A stretch of DNA of 64,000 nt, taken from the NCBI GenBank assembly GCA_963169105.1, contig OY720643.1:97102848-97166847 (forward strand). Direction: 5' to 3'. Source of the DNA: Ceriagrion tenellum. Lineage: Eukaryota; Arthropoda; Insecta; Odonata; Coenagrionidae. The notes beneath the pieces were generated by a model. The model was not told the origin of the DNA. It saw nothing but the letters and a program-made list of their open reading frames with translations, and did not search any database. The translations under genes and the position numbers were made by a program. Below, piece by piece: positions 46,158-57,859 of the stretch (positions within the stretch are counted from its first letter, which is position 1; each line of letters starts with the position of its first letter).

Positions 46158-46210
46158 ATCTACTGAAGATGAGCTGCACCCGGAAAATAAATATTCGTCT
46201 GAAACAAGTT
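46158..46210 (+). repeat. CTGAAGA...GGAAAATAAA module
   Basis: CTGAAGA (46164-46170) is followed by TGAGCTGCACCC, then GGAAAATAAATATTCGTCTG. It carries the AATAAA-like stretch found in other copies and runs opposite to the two modules just upstream. Confidence 0.4.
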
Positions 46211-47388
46211 CTTTAGCCCAGTTTGAGAACCCCAGTACCTCAAAATAAAGAAGAGTCATGAGCGTACACGGAATTACTATAGGAGACCTGCTACCATCTG
46301 GATATAACAGAATTATTTATGACAAATGAGTAGAGCATACTGCGCAATGTTATGAAAATCCTTCATTGCTTTGAGGTGGTGAGGATTTATTAAAGAAGGA
46401 AATCGAAGGAACCACACGGTACGGGTGCAATATTGGAATATTGAAGAGCTTAATTGGTTATATTGAACAGGTCATGCAATTGGAAAAGAGCAGCGTTGCA
46501 CTTAATACGCCGCAAACATAGTAATTAATGGTGAGACTGCTTCGATTCCGGACTGATGTAGATATAAAAATGTAAATAATTTCCAAAGACATACTTCATG
46601 ATTCATAAAATGTGTTCGCAAATTGCACCCAATACCCAGGTTAGGTGAATCATTTTTGGAAAAAAATACAAACTTCAATGGCATGCGTCAAAACGCTGTC
46701 TACAAGTCTTCGAAGTATAGACTACCGGTCATTCATTAGGTTGAAACTAATTATATCGGTAAGAGAAAATAGTGTGCTGCATAACTAATGCATTGAATAA
46801 CTAGTAAATTTGGCTCAAATGCGGGTTACAAAGTCCTATTTCTTTCTCGTGTTTCGCTCGTGAATTTCTGCCACATCTGTGAGGGAAGTTCATAAAAATA
46901 TTCTTCGTTAATAACTGTGATGGATTCCCATTTACTCTGAAAATATTGCATACGTGGAGGAAGCAAAATGTGGTAATGTTATTGACATATATGGGATTTC
47001 TTTTTCAGGAAACTTTCTGACCGTTGGCCTAAATTATGACCTTTTATGAATTTTTAAATACATAACTACTCAAAAGGTACAGACTAACTGATTTTTCAGG
47101 TAACAAATACTCTGAAAAATAACGATTTTTCAAATCAATATCTCGGAATCTCAATTCCACATCTCCATCAATAGAATTGTCCGATGGACTGATGCGTAGT
47201 TCTTGTTCTCTTCATCAATAATTCTTATTTCACGATTCAATTTATCTGTTTCAATACGGTTAGACTTTCAGTAGCGTTTATAAGTCGTTGCTAGGTTACA
47301 AAACACGATATAACGTGAATACAACAGAGAGAAAAAACGCAATTTTCTCCTGAGGAAGATGGCAGCATAACAAATCTTCTCAAAAATG
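46211..47388. other. Stretch without recognised genes
   Basis: AT-rich. A decayed CTCCTGAGGAAGATGGCAGC at about 47347 may be a further module remnant next to FB2. Confidence 0.4.
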
Positions 47389-47549
47389 AAAAATGAAAAC
47401 TTTGTTTTATTCCGCCACTTTATTTTCAGGCACTACTAGTTTCGACCCAGCGGCGTCATCTTCAGATACCTAAATATACCTGAAGAAGATGCCGCTGCGT
47501 CGAAACTAGTAGTACTGAAAATAAAGTGGTTGAATAAAGTTTTCATTTT
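47389..47549. mobile_element. Fold-back element FB2 with paired CTGAAGA...CGAAAC modules
   Basis: The ends AAAATGAAAACTTTGTTTTA and, reversed, AAAATGAAAACTTTATTCAA open two arms of about 70-80 bp that pair with few mismatches around a loop of about 14 nt. Each arm, read outward from the centre, gives CTGAAGA, one spacer nucleotide, a GAC/GTC-type hairpin (right arm GATGC-CGCT-GCGTC, left arm GACGC-CGCT-GGGTC), GAAACTAGTAGT and then AATAAAGTGG. One GC pair of the left-arm stem is lost, but most pairing is kept. Non-coding. No clear target duplication. Confidence 0.85.
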
Positions 47550-47829
47550 GCATTATTTATGATAAACTTCCACAAAAATGAGCCAAAAACTATTGAGGTC
47601 AACAAGCCTTCTGTTTAGGCGTGATAAAAAAAAAGTTTTTTATTAAAATTTAAATTATTTAATCCGCAAAATTCAGATTTTTTTTCAATAAAAAATACAC
47701 TGAGACTTCGTTATTATTGAGCAATTTACGACACGGAACATTGCACGGTCATGAAAATTGGAATGGAAAAAGAAATTGACATATAAATTACCTTAACCTC
47801 ATACTTTCTCCTCTTAAATCTATGAAATG

Positions 47830-48660
47830 TTCCACGACCTCCACCTCTCGCTGCTAGAATTATTCTCTCTCTCCTTTTTCAACAGTTTCTCTCAACCCTT
47901 TTTCCTTTGAAGAAAATTTTCGCCCTTTCGCCCTTTCCACGAAGACGACCGACTTGCTCTACCGCGTCTCTCAAAGATCCAGTCCCGGCGGATGAGACTC
48001 GCCGCGTTTTTTAATCGACTTAGCATCTCGAGTGAGAGAGAGGGAGAGAGACGGGAGGAAGGAGAGGTAGGATTTGAAAGTGAGGAAGAAGTAGGGAGAG
48101 ATGGTTAAGGGAAAAGGGTACGAGGGATTGGGGTGGGTTTCTTTTTGGTGGGGATGATGGGTCTGGAAAAAGGGAACTCCCCTTCTCCCACCCACACACA
48201 CACTGTAAAGCCCTCCTTTCCTCTCTCGGTCTGTTTCTTTCCCCTCGTACTCCCCGGGATCTTTAGCAAAGATTGGAGGCGTCATCGTAAATTATCCAAA
48301 ACTTATGGGATTCCTTCTGCGAGGTTTTTGTCAGACTCACTATCCTCTCTCCCCTTTCTCACTCCCTTTCTCCCCCTCACACACTCCTCTGACTTTTCTT
48401 TATTTTATTTACGATTGCTTTTCCCCCCTTTGCGCCATGTTTTTCCTCTTTTTCTCCCCTCATTCCCCTCCCCACTACTCCTCCCTCCCCCCCCACCAAC
48501 CGAGAAAAGAATCCCTTTTGTTTATTGTTCCCTTTCTCCCTGATTGATGGCTCTTTTGGGGTTATTTTTTGTGTGCACCCCCATACTCCCAGTTCTTTTC
48601 GCGTCACACATTAGCATTCGAGGGTAGGGTTACGTCGAAGCGGGCCTGAAGATCTCTCCA
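47830..48660. other. GC-richer, strand-asymmetric patch
   Basis: Pyrimidine-rich blocks (47870-47940, 48340-48540) flank a purine-rich block (48030-48130). Frames such as 48133-48543 plus and 47971-48285 minus are open because of this bias and are Ser/Pro/Leu-rich. It resembles the patch at 17.6-18.4 kb. Possible regulatory or promoter region, unproven. Confidence 0.4.
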
Positions 48661-50685
48661 CGTGATTTTTCGGTCTTAAAGGAAAAATGCGAGATGGGCT
48701 ATGCTATGAAATTTGAATCCTTTTTCTGTTCATTTTATTTTCGAGTATCGTTTTTGAGAGATTGTGTGCATTGCAAAAACATGCAAAGTGGACCTTTTCC
48801 TTTTTCATTTACTGCTGTAATACCCTCGTGAATTGAGTCCATCAATTTCGTGAAAGTCGTCGCAGACCGCATGGAGAAAACCACTAAAAAGTACGTGACT
48901 AAAGCATTGGGACGGGTTTATTCAATGCCGTAAAATCGTTCCGCAATCCGCATAGAAATGTTGTTAATACTTTCGGTCAAGTCGATAAAAAAAATAAACA
49001 CCGGATGCTTCCCTGTTGATGCATGAAAATGCGTCGGGACAACACAATTTTGTCGTTCGTGGAGGCCGTTTTGTCGGACGATTTACATACTATTAGCATG
49101 TACGCTTTAGAACTTATTGTGCAGTAACTTTATCCAACTGTTGGTAGAAACACCTAACTTTTCTCCGTTTGTTCATGAAAAAATGGCTGCCACTATTGGT
49201 CGTGGAAGCCTTTTAATGGAGCAAGAGAATGCTGCTTGCACGCTAAAGTGCAGTTAGAAAATTTAACATGGTAGCCATTTCAACCATACCAATCAGTTCT
49301 CCTATCAACGATTCTCTGAATCCTTCCTAATGACTTTTTATATATTTTACTCTTTACTTGAAATATTTTCTTTCTTTGATTTTTGTCGATTCTCCTCGAT
49401 AACTCGTCTATTGGGGAATGGATTTAACAGACTTTTTTTTATTGCCGTCGAATTCAGCCATTTATTTGCATCTATAGTTATTATTCTCCAAATACTCAGC
49501 GTTTTTAGGCAAAATACGGCGCTGTTTTTCGTGTTTAGAGCCCATTTCGACTGGATAGCCACTCTTTTGGCATCCTTCCCAACTTATGTCCTGCTTTTCT
49601 TTTTAGTGAATAGCAAACTGCTCTTTTTTTGTACGCCATAACTAAACTTTCGAGTCTTATTTCAGCCAACGACCTTCAAAAAGCGGCATATTGTTGGTGT
49701 TTTTGGTTAAGAATTCTTTAGGTGTATCCATATTTTTTTTTTTCGCCACTGCTGCGGGGAAATTTTTGGATATCGCTGGTTTCATACCTACTGCTCTGTT
49801 ATTGCTAGTTTTACGATGTTTCCCATAGCATCAAATTTCCATTTTTTTGGTCCAGTTAAAAATAGCATTTGCTTAACAGACTATCGTTTATCATTTGAGC
49901 TTGATATGGTTATATTCATTACATCGTGTCTTTCAATCGCTGTTTATTAAATATTGAGCAGAGTTAGCTCGATGAGAGTTTATTTCAGTTCGTATGCATT
50001 TCGAATGAAATAATTTCACTTTTGAATAGGCCATTATACGTTCACGGTTTCTTTATTATTATAATTGAACAGACGGCGAACATACGATTGCTATGGAAAC
50101 AGTCAACGTTCAGACACATCCCAACTAAGAAAATAACTCAAGTACAATATATCAAGACGTCAAATATCCACGAAAACCTTTTAGAATGCTGTATTAACAG
50201 TTAGCCTCGTCTATTAATTAATTAAATATGGTGGTATTAATGTGTTAGGCAGCCAATTTCAGCTACAAGTTTTGGTATACATATCGAAATATCACTGCAA
50301 TATCTACTTCCATAGAAGTTATTTTTCATGCTCAGAGCAGAACTTACATGGCACAAAAGCTAGTAAATTGTGCAAATTATTAACAGATAAAACTTCCAAT
50401 TTCAACTTTAGCACAATTTTTAGTTCATAATGTATACAATAATCAGAAATTTTGAAATAATGCATAATAAACTATCGTATTTGTTCATAATTTTTGCTGC
50501 ATTAATATATGACTGCAGATTGATTTTAAAAATGCTGAGAATTTGTCTATAAAAAAGTCGTTTAATCCACCGTTATATAATTTGGTATGCATCCAAATTT
50601 GTAAAACTTAATGCACGCATATAAAAGCCCAATACGATCAAGGCATTATATCTGCCATTATTCAAACTGTACATCAAAATGTTAA
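48661..50685. other. Stretch without recognised genes
   Basis: The frame at 49330-49641 (103 residues, Phe/Leu/Ile-rich) comes from a T-rich tract and has no domain. No repeats recognised. Confidence 0.45.
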
Positions 50686-50689
50686 CCCT

Positions 50690-50812
50690 AAATAGTTAAC
50701 ACCAAGGTAATGTCTTTTTCTTTGGGAATATTTTATAACATATTTATTTTTCTGCCATGCGACTATAAGATGATTGTCTGACCATGCTCTATGTGTAAGT
50801 TTTTCCATGAAT
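50690..50812 (-). repeat. Dispersed repeat R2, copy 2
   Basis: The reverse complement of 40339-40455 in the same internal order (GCATGGTCAGACAATCATC, GTCGCATGGCAGAAAAATAA, TACCTTGGTGTTAACTATTT). Non-coding, boundaries approximate. Confidence 0.7.
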
Positions 50813-50869
50813 CAAAGAGGTCTGATTCATAAGCCAAGTCATAATTATTAACAACAAAGTTTTATTAGT

Positions 50870-51385
50870 ATCCACTATTGAGGTAGATGGAGAGAGCACT
50901 TGTTATGTCAAGCATATGGGCTGTAAAGTGAGCGTGGGATGTTCGCCATCTTCGTTTTCCCCGGTTATCCATTAGCGCTTACGGGCTGACGCGCAAATTT
51001 TTAAGCTTTACGATGTTTTCTGCCCGAGACATACTATAAATGTATTTAGTTCTTCAAAATCGATTTTCCATAATTCATTTTTCATTTACCTAAACGAATA
51101 ATATTCCACATTCCCAGGGAAAAGTATAGTAAAAACAAGTAAACTCCTTGGCACTAAGTAAAAATACATGATTCAAGAGTTACTTGCCTAAAAGTTCAAA
51201 ATATATTGTGGGTATTCTGGCTTTAAATTTGCTAATCCGCCCATTTGCTCGTACTACCCAAAGGAAAGTAAGGAAAGAGCAGGGGTAAGTAATTTAGTTG
51301 ATATTTAGGTAACCAGGCTACAGTTCGAGGACGTAGTGCCCTCTCCATCAATCTCAGTGGTATTCACGTATAATTTAATGCCGAG
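50870..51385. repeat. Inverted pair of short repeats
   Basis: GTGCCCTCTCCATCAATCTC (from about 51337) and, on the opposite strand near 50900, GTGCTCTCTCCATCTACCTC are followed by matching AGTGG(T)AT(T/A)C segments. Arms are about 40 bp, about 400 bp apart. Perhaps the ends of a decayed element. Confidence 0.4.
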
Positions 51386-51412
51386 AATGGTTTCATCCAT
51401 GTGTTGCCATTT

Positions 51413-51637
51413 CTCTTTCCATTTATTCTTTCGGGATTCAGCCGCGTCGCTGTTTTTCAGACGTTTCTCCTCCTTTCTTGGAGGCTTTTTCCGGTAAAAT
51501 TATAATATAATACTACATAAATCTGGCCGCAAAAGCGCTGAATCTTCCATCTGAAGACGCCTGCAGGTGAGGAGGAGAAACTTTTCTGGTAAAACTACGA
51601 TGCGGTCGATTCCCGAAAGAAGAAATGGAAAGAATAC
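51413..51637. mobile_element. Fold-back element FB3 with GAGAAACxT modules
   Basis: The left arm CTCTTTCCATTTATTCTTTC (from about 51413) and the reverse complement of the right arm, ATTCTTTCCATTTCTTCTTT, extend inward through TTCGGGATTCAGCCGCGTCG against TTCGGGAATCGACCGCATCG to GTTTCTCCTCCT on both sides. The right arm reads CTGAAGACGCCTGCAGGTGA then GGAGGAGAAAC. The left arm (minus) reads CTCCAAGAAAGGAGGAGAAA then CGTCTG. Centre about 60 nt, AT-rich. No coding sequence. Confidence 0.7.
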
Positions 51638-51639
51638 CT

Positions 51640-52075
51640 GCTCGCCGCGGAAACCTTAAACAGCACTTCATGTGTTGCCCTTATCTAGGACCTTAGTTAT
51701 GGCTATAACTGTTGTTATTTCTTGTGGGTTTGAATTGAAAAATTGCTACTTCAACCTGCACGATATTTGAAATTAGAAATTCGAAGACCTCCAACCTCAC
51801 TCAAAGCGTACACGTGCGCTAAAAGAATTCTCCTCTCACACACATCGTCATACAGAAAAAAGAAGCACTATTTAGTGCAAACAATTGAAGGCGGTTAAAA
51901 AACTCCTACGACAGCGATGAACAAAAAATGATTCAGAACGCAATTAAGAGATTATTCACTCATACAAAAACCATGGTCCTATATTGTAATTTAGGGAGGA
52001 TAATACTAAAATATTGCTTTCATTCTGATTTCTACTAACAACAGGACACCCGGACGATCGATTCAGGGAATTTAA
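51640..52075. other. Stretch without recognised genes
   Basis: No motif or repeat recognised. Confidence 0.4.
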
Positions 52076-52079
52076 TATC

Positions 52080-52300
52080 TTCCAACACATCGCACACCGA
52101 CGCAGCCGGAGAGAAAGGGAAAGAAGGCGACCAAAGAGGTGGTTGGATCAGAAGTAATCGGGAGAGGAAGGGAAGGCAACATAAAACGGTATAAGGAGCA
52201 GAGAGAAGACAGAGAAAGGGAGTCGGGCGATTTTTTTGAGGGTCCATTTACCACGAGGGAGAACTTGAGGCAGAGGGTAGGGGGAGAAGGGTAAGTTAAA
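52080..52300. repeat. Purine-rich tract
   Basis: About 200 bp of GA-rich plus strand (for example GAAAGGGAAAGAAGGCGACC). The minus-strand frames over it have no domain. Similar in kind to the tracts at 39.4, 47.8 and 17.6 kb. Confidence 0.5.
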
Positions 52301-55060
52301 ATTAAAACGCAATTATCCGCATGGCCGGCTGGCTGTTCCTCTTAGAGTTACGCCGTAAATAATGTCATTTGCACCCGGTTCGAGGCCGTTTCCGCTGAAG
52401 CATTGACTGAAAGCGAAATAAATTGCGAGAATCTGAAATAACACAGATACGCTTAATTGTCCTTTGGCTCTACTTCCATGAAAAGATGTAAATCAAATGA
52501 GATTGGTGGTGTTCTTTGGCTGACCTCGAACATAAAATATTCATAAATTTGTTATTTATATTACTTTCCATTCCTCCTCATCAAAGCGGGAGAAATTATC
52601 GACTGAGTCAGTTTTTTCATGGAGAATTTAGTAGTCCCCGCTGTGTATATATCTACACCCGTGCCTGAGACTGTGTTACATCGTTTTAGCAATCAAAGTG
52701 ATTGGAAAAATGTATCAATCAAAATAATAGAAAGAACAAATCATGCAGATCTCTCCAAATATAGATAATACAAGAACGTTTTCAAAGACAAAACGGCAAT
52801 CAACAATGCCCTTGCTTGTGTAGATTTTTATGAATCAGGCGATATCTTGTGAAAATTAGTTCCAGTTATCATTATCTCAAAAAAATGGAACTTTGCCATA
52901 TTTCCACAAAGTTTATTCTCACACACCGACCTAGGTTACGATAATACTCATGCACCTCTCCACTAACGCACTAATTTGACCTCAATTATGGCATAAGTAT
53001 TGTCGAAACCTATGTCGGTGATTGAGAATAAGTTGTGTGATATATAAAAAAGTTCCATTTTCTGAGGTCATGATACCCTCGCTTGAGAGTGTAATGTCAA
53101 TCATGACATTTTTTCTCTTAAGATGAGATGTAAATAGGATTGAAAAGAGACGAATGGATACAACGCAGGCGACAAACAAGGAGACAACAACAAGAGCGAT
53201 TTAGCCTCATGATATCGCCAACTGAGCAAAGTTGAAGACAGTCTGACCTTTAATTCACTGAAATGGGGTCAAATAAATAAGTGTTAAGGTATAACATGGC
53301 AGAGTTCAGCTTTAAATACAGCCGAGCTTCATTGAATGAAAAGTACCTCCAGGACTAAAAAATTTTCGGAACTGAAAGTTAAAGAAATTTCGAGTGACAG
53401 GAATCGCGAAATGCCGATATCAATGATATTTTTCCGAATTACCTTAATTTCTGCTATCAGAAGTTCAGGTGTTGTAAGCTCAGCTGAAGTTTCAAGTCTA
53501 ACCGGACCAATCAATTTACCGTTAGAGCATCCAAACAGATTATCGTAACAGAAGAAAGCCTAAAATATCATTCACAGACGGTCAATAAATTCGAAGCTTA
53601 CCAAAAGCACAAATGTTTGGTGAAATTTCAAATCGAACACATAATGTACTATAAACAAGATGTAAATATGCTGGGTATTTGATTGGAGATGGAATTTCAT
53701 GCCATAAAATCAACGAGAGCTTGGAAGGTAGTAAAAAGAAAACCAATCCTTCGCACACCACTCTCAAACGCATAGGAAAGGATTCCGAATCATTTCCCAG
53801 CCTCTCAAACACCTCAATAGCTTCCCAAGGGTCCGACCACGCTAACAACGACGCACTAATCACTGATAAACTTTTTCTAGTTTTTTTTCAAGATTATTGA
53901 ACTCTGAACGTTGGACCAGCCAACGTAGTGATCATAGCCTAAAGACCGCTATAGACGGTATATTTTATTGCATGAACGAATGTATCATAGACTGTAGAAG
54001 AAAATTAATGAAATTAGAGCAGGTTCAATTTCCGTTCAGTCGCTCAGAAAATCATCCGATTTTCCGCTTAACAAGACAATTTCCCTCATGAAAGAGCTTA
54101 TACTTACGTTTACATAATAAAATGTTCCATGTAAAGCGGCCTTAAGTAAGACCTGAAGGATGTATACGTCACAGATCAGAGAGGACACGCCCCGAGAAAT
54201 GAACGTTCAAAGTCAGAAAGCCTCTATCATTAATATAGAAAGCAAAGTTTCTATGCCTGTCTGTCGGTCTATCTTCCCATATATCCTAAAATTCTCATAC
54301 GGAAATAGGTACACATTTGGAGTTCATTTTATTCCCTACCAGTATTTTTTATTTGGCATAATTAAGCTAGAAATACTGGGCGTACAAAGTTGTGACGAAC
54401 GCCAAACGCAAGGAAATACAATAAGGATTGGGGATTCTTAATATTTGACGTACATTTTGTTTTTTTTATTTGAGGGATATTGAACAAAAAACATTCGCAA
54501 AATAGCTCAAAATTACCAGTCTTTTGCAAACCGTACCCCAGATGACTGACAGTATTATTGATGCCGAGTTTCATTTGAATATATAGAAAGAAAGACCCAT
54601 AAAGAATCACTTGAGAATGTTAAGATAGTTTGAGATAAATAGTATTTCACCTTGAAATAATGAATTTTAACACATTCAGAAGAAAAACAAATTACTCATC
54701 CAAGAATACCACAATATTACTCCCTTATCAAACCACTCACCGAGATCTTTGATAAAACATACCAGCACTTTAACATGAGAAATGGTACACGTAGACACAC
54801 CAGAGAGACCTTATCTAAAAAAAATGAGGATTTTCTGTCACTTTTAAATCGTAAAAAATTAACACTAAAGTGTACATGTTTTCTCAACTATTTTGAAAAT
54901 ACACCATATTTTCAGTATTATTTCAGGAAATCAAATACATTTCCGTTGTGAAGGAGTTTTAAACGCAAGGCGTGAAAAATGACTCAAATTAAAGACTTAT
55001 TTAGATATGTTTATTGAATTACTCATAATTTCAGTCATGTAAATGTATATTATTACACCG
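52301..55060. other. Long stretch without recognised genes
   Basis: Several overlapping short frames at 53329-54441 on both strands have normal amino-acid composition but show no known domain. None continues into another. No repeat partner was found. Confidence 0.45.
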
Positions 55061-55064
55061 TTAA

Positions 55065-55240
55065 AATGCAATATTTAATTTATGCTTTCCTATAGCTGTT
55101 GAAATTAAAGCACATAATGCTAATGAGGTCTCCATTATGACTAGGGAACTCTCGCTCAAACTACGCTCTGTTAGGTAGTAGCTTATCAGTAGCTTTTATC
55201 ATTAAGGAAGCATTTATTAGACGCTTCTTAGATGGAGAAA
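55065..55240 (+). repeat. Dispersed repeat R1, copy 3
   Basis: CTTTCCTATAGCTGTTGAAA, GTCTCCATTATGACTAGGGA, ACTCTCGCTCAAACTAC and AGGTAGTAGCTTATCAGTAG follow the order of 9690-9870, ending at AAGGAAGC in both. Non-coding. Confidence 0.6.
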
Positions 55241-56530
55241 TAGAATATAGTTGTATGAAAAGTTGTCACACAACCAGTTAAGACGGTGGTATTCTGTAGA
55301 CTTGAGGGGTCATATATGGGATTACACACGACTCAGAATTGCTACATTGTAGACTTTCATGGATGGCTCCACTCAACTGAATCGCAGTTAGGTCGTGTCA
55401 TCAGGTTTTGATATACTATGTATATTGAGGTTTGAGTATTTTAAAAACGGTTTACACTCGAGGGAATTTGCTATTTCTTTAATTAACAGTATTATTGCCA
55501 AATTATCCAAAATTATGAAACTTGAAACTTTTGCGCATTATAAAATATTTCAATAACGAAATCATAGGTAGGTATCTTTTTACGCATCAAATCAAACTCC
55601 AACATGCTTGACCTGAGTGGAGTTATTCTTGTATCCATTAAATTGAAATTCTGTTTGCTTGAGCGTTACAGACTTCCAAACCCCATAATATTGGCACACC
55701 TGTTCCTAAGGACTTAGAAAGATTGAATAGACGTATCAGGATGGGCCCTGGGTTCCCTCTACATTGATCCTTCTGTAATCAACCTTACTTACATTGGATA
55801 TGAATTTTACTCGGGGCAGAGTTTTCGTTTTTCCTTTTTGAACTAGTTGCAATACTGATAGACACTTAATATGTTTTGTATCGAATGACTCGAAGGCTTT
55901 AATACTGGCATTCAATATTCGTATTCACTTCGCTTTGGCATAAATCCATTGCGTCAACTTTTCCAATATTTCAAAAACAGAAATAATATTTATATGGCAT
56001 TCAAATAAGTGACTGTAAACGAGGATTTATGGAGGCTAAGTAACAAGTTGTAGAAATCATATAATTATATTACACAAAATTTTAGTTAAATGTTGGGTAG
56101 GTTATTTAATTGTTGTTAGTGTAATGTCTAAGTACCTGGAGGTCATTACAAATATTTTTTTAAATACAAAAATATGCACCTCAATATGCTAGTTCAAATA
56201 TTTGGACGGTTCCTACGTACCTATTATGCAAACTTTAACTTTAAAAGCAAAATTTAACATACAAATTATGATTTGTAATTGCTATATTATTATATATATT
56301 TTCAACTTACAATTTATCCAGGTTTATGATGGACATTCGGTTATTGCACTAGATATTTCTGATGATTAATGAACACAGTCACACCAAAACCAACTAAATC
56401 AACTCAGACGTTTTTCCATCATTACATTGCCTGCCTCGGACATAGGCTTTTATTGTTAGACAATAGGGCGAGTTTATAGTCGGGGTGTTTTCCATCCCAA
56501 CCTATCCATGTGTCGTAAATTACCGCAACA
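55241..56530. other. AT-rich stretch without recognised genes
   Basis: No motif or repeat recognised. Confidence 0.45.
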
Positions 56531-56534
56531 CATT

Positions 56535-56850
56535 CCATCTACATACAACCCTGCGAGCCGCCAATTGGGCGTGTGGTGGGGGTATTAGGACACCTGCCGT
56601 GTAAAGATGAGGTCAAAGGAGGTGAAATGATCAAGTGTATTTTGGGAGAGTTTTAGGTGGAGCTCAATTTTTATTAGTCACTTACTGCGCGCCGAAATAA
56701 AGCAAATCTGCTCAGCTGTAAACAAATCTGAATAAAACTAAGCTTAGCGTGTAGCCTCCAAGTCTCTAGCGGCTTTCAAACCCAATTCTTTAAAACCTGA
56801 GTAACATTGTATCTTCGCTCGCAGCAGCTTTTAACAAAAAACGATCTATA
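56535..56850 (-). pseudogene. CR1/jockey-like LINE 3' fragment
   Basis: On the minus strand: a KLLRAKIQ-like segment, TRRLHAKLSF, a decayed FRTD region, then ACTAATAAAAATTGAGCTCC, then CACACGCCCAATTGGCGGCT and CGCAGGGTTGTATGTAGATG. The order and 3' tail are those of 22060-22575. 5'-truncated and dead. Confidence 0.85.
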
Positions 56851-57855
56851 TACCCGTGTTTCCCTTATCTTTTCATTGCGATAGTTTGGGTGCTGTCCAT
56901 TTTAGACGCCTTACTGAAAAAGAACATAAAAACGACAATCGCTTTTGCGATTTCCTAAGTTCTTTGCTTCTCTAGTGCTTACTGACACTTAGATAACTTC
57001 TAGCGATCGGTTTCATTAAAGATCGTCAACAGCATGATCCAAACTTCAGGCTCCGTAGCCATTCCATTAAATAGGTCTTTACGAATAAATATCGTATAAA
57101 AACTATAAGCCTTTTATTCATGACACCTAAGTTTAAAAATGGAGAGCCTGAAGCTGTGGAACTCATGGGAAAGCCTGTCAACGGCAGAGCAACGATTACT
57201 TTCATCATAAAGAGAGATAAAAAAGTCAATTAACGTGACTATGGCAGGAAACGCTAAAAGGTATATTTTCATCCTGGCGAATTTATTTCCGATATTTTAC
57301 TTGAATTTTCCCGAGCATTTATGTAAATATGAGAGAAATGTGGAAAAAATAGTTTTATATCAAATTTAACAGTCATTTTTGCAATATGTGTATTTAAATA
57401 AACTCATTTTCCCAAGGAATTTTATTTCTATAAAACAAAGTCGCCAATCCTTCTTGAGATCAGAGTTTTAAGCACTACAGTTCAGAGTTTTAACTACAAG
57501 AACAGAAAGTCAAAATTCTTTATATTAACAGGAAAAGCGCTGGGACGCATGCCTGGGTCATCGTAAAAATATACTTATAAAATTATCAGCATATTTTCTA
57601 GCTTTAACCGCTAGCTGACGTACCTAATCATTTACTTCTGGGAACGATGCAGTTTCCCAGTTCGTACAAAATAATTACTCATCCACCCGTGAAAAAATTC
57701 GCACGACTTAATTATAAAATAAATCCTTATTTGATGCTGTACTGCAAGCCTTCATACGCCTGAAAACGCACTCAAAACTTGGCGAAATAATACATACATA
57801 ACCACAATGCCGTCCCATTCTGGGATGGCACAGTCAAAGCCTTATTGATTAGTAG
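56851..57855. other. Stretch without recognised genes
   Basis: A 67-residue minus-strand frame (57026-57229) has no known domain. AT-rich otherwise. Confidence 0.45.
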
Positions 57856-57859
57856 ACCT

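Noticed and set aside
48133..48543. 136-residue plus-strand frame
   Set aside because: Open because of the C/T-rich composition; an overlapping frame at 48305-48547 is equally open; no motif.
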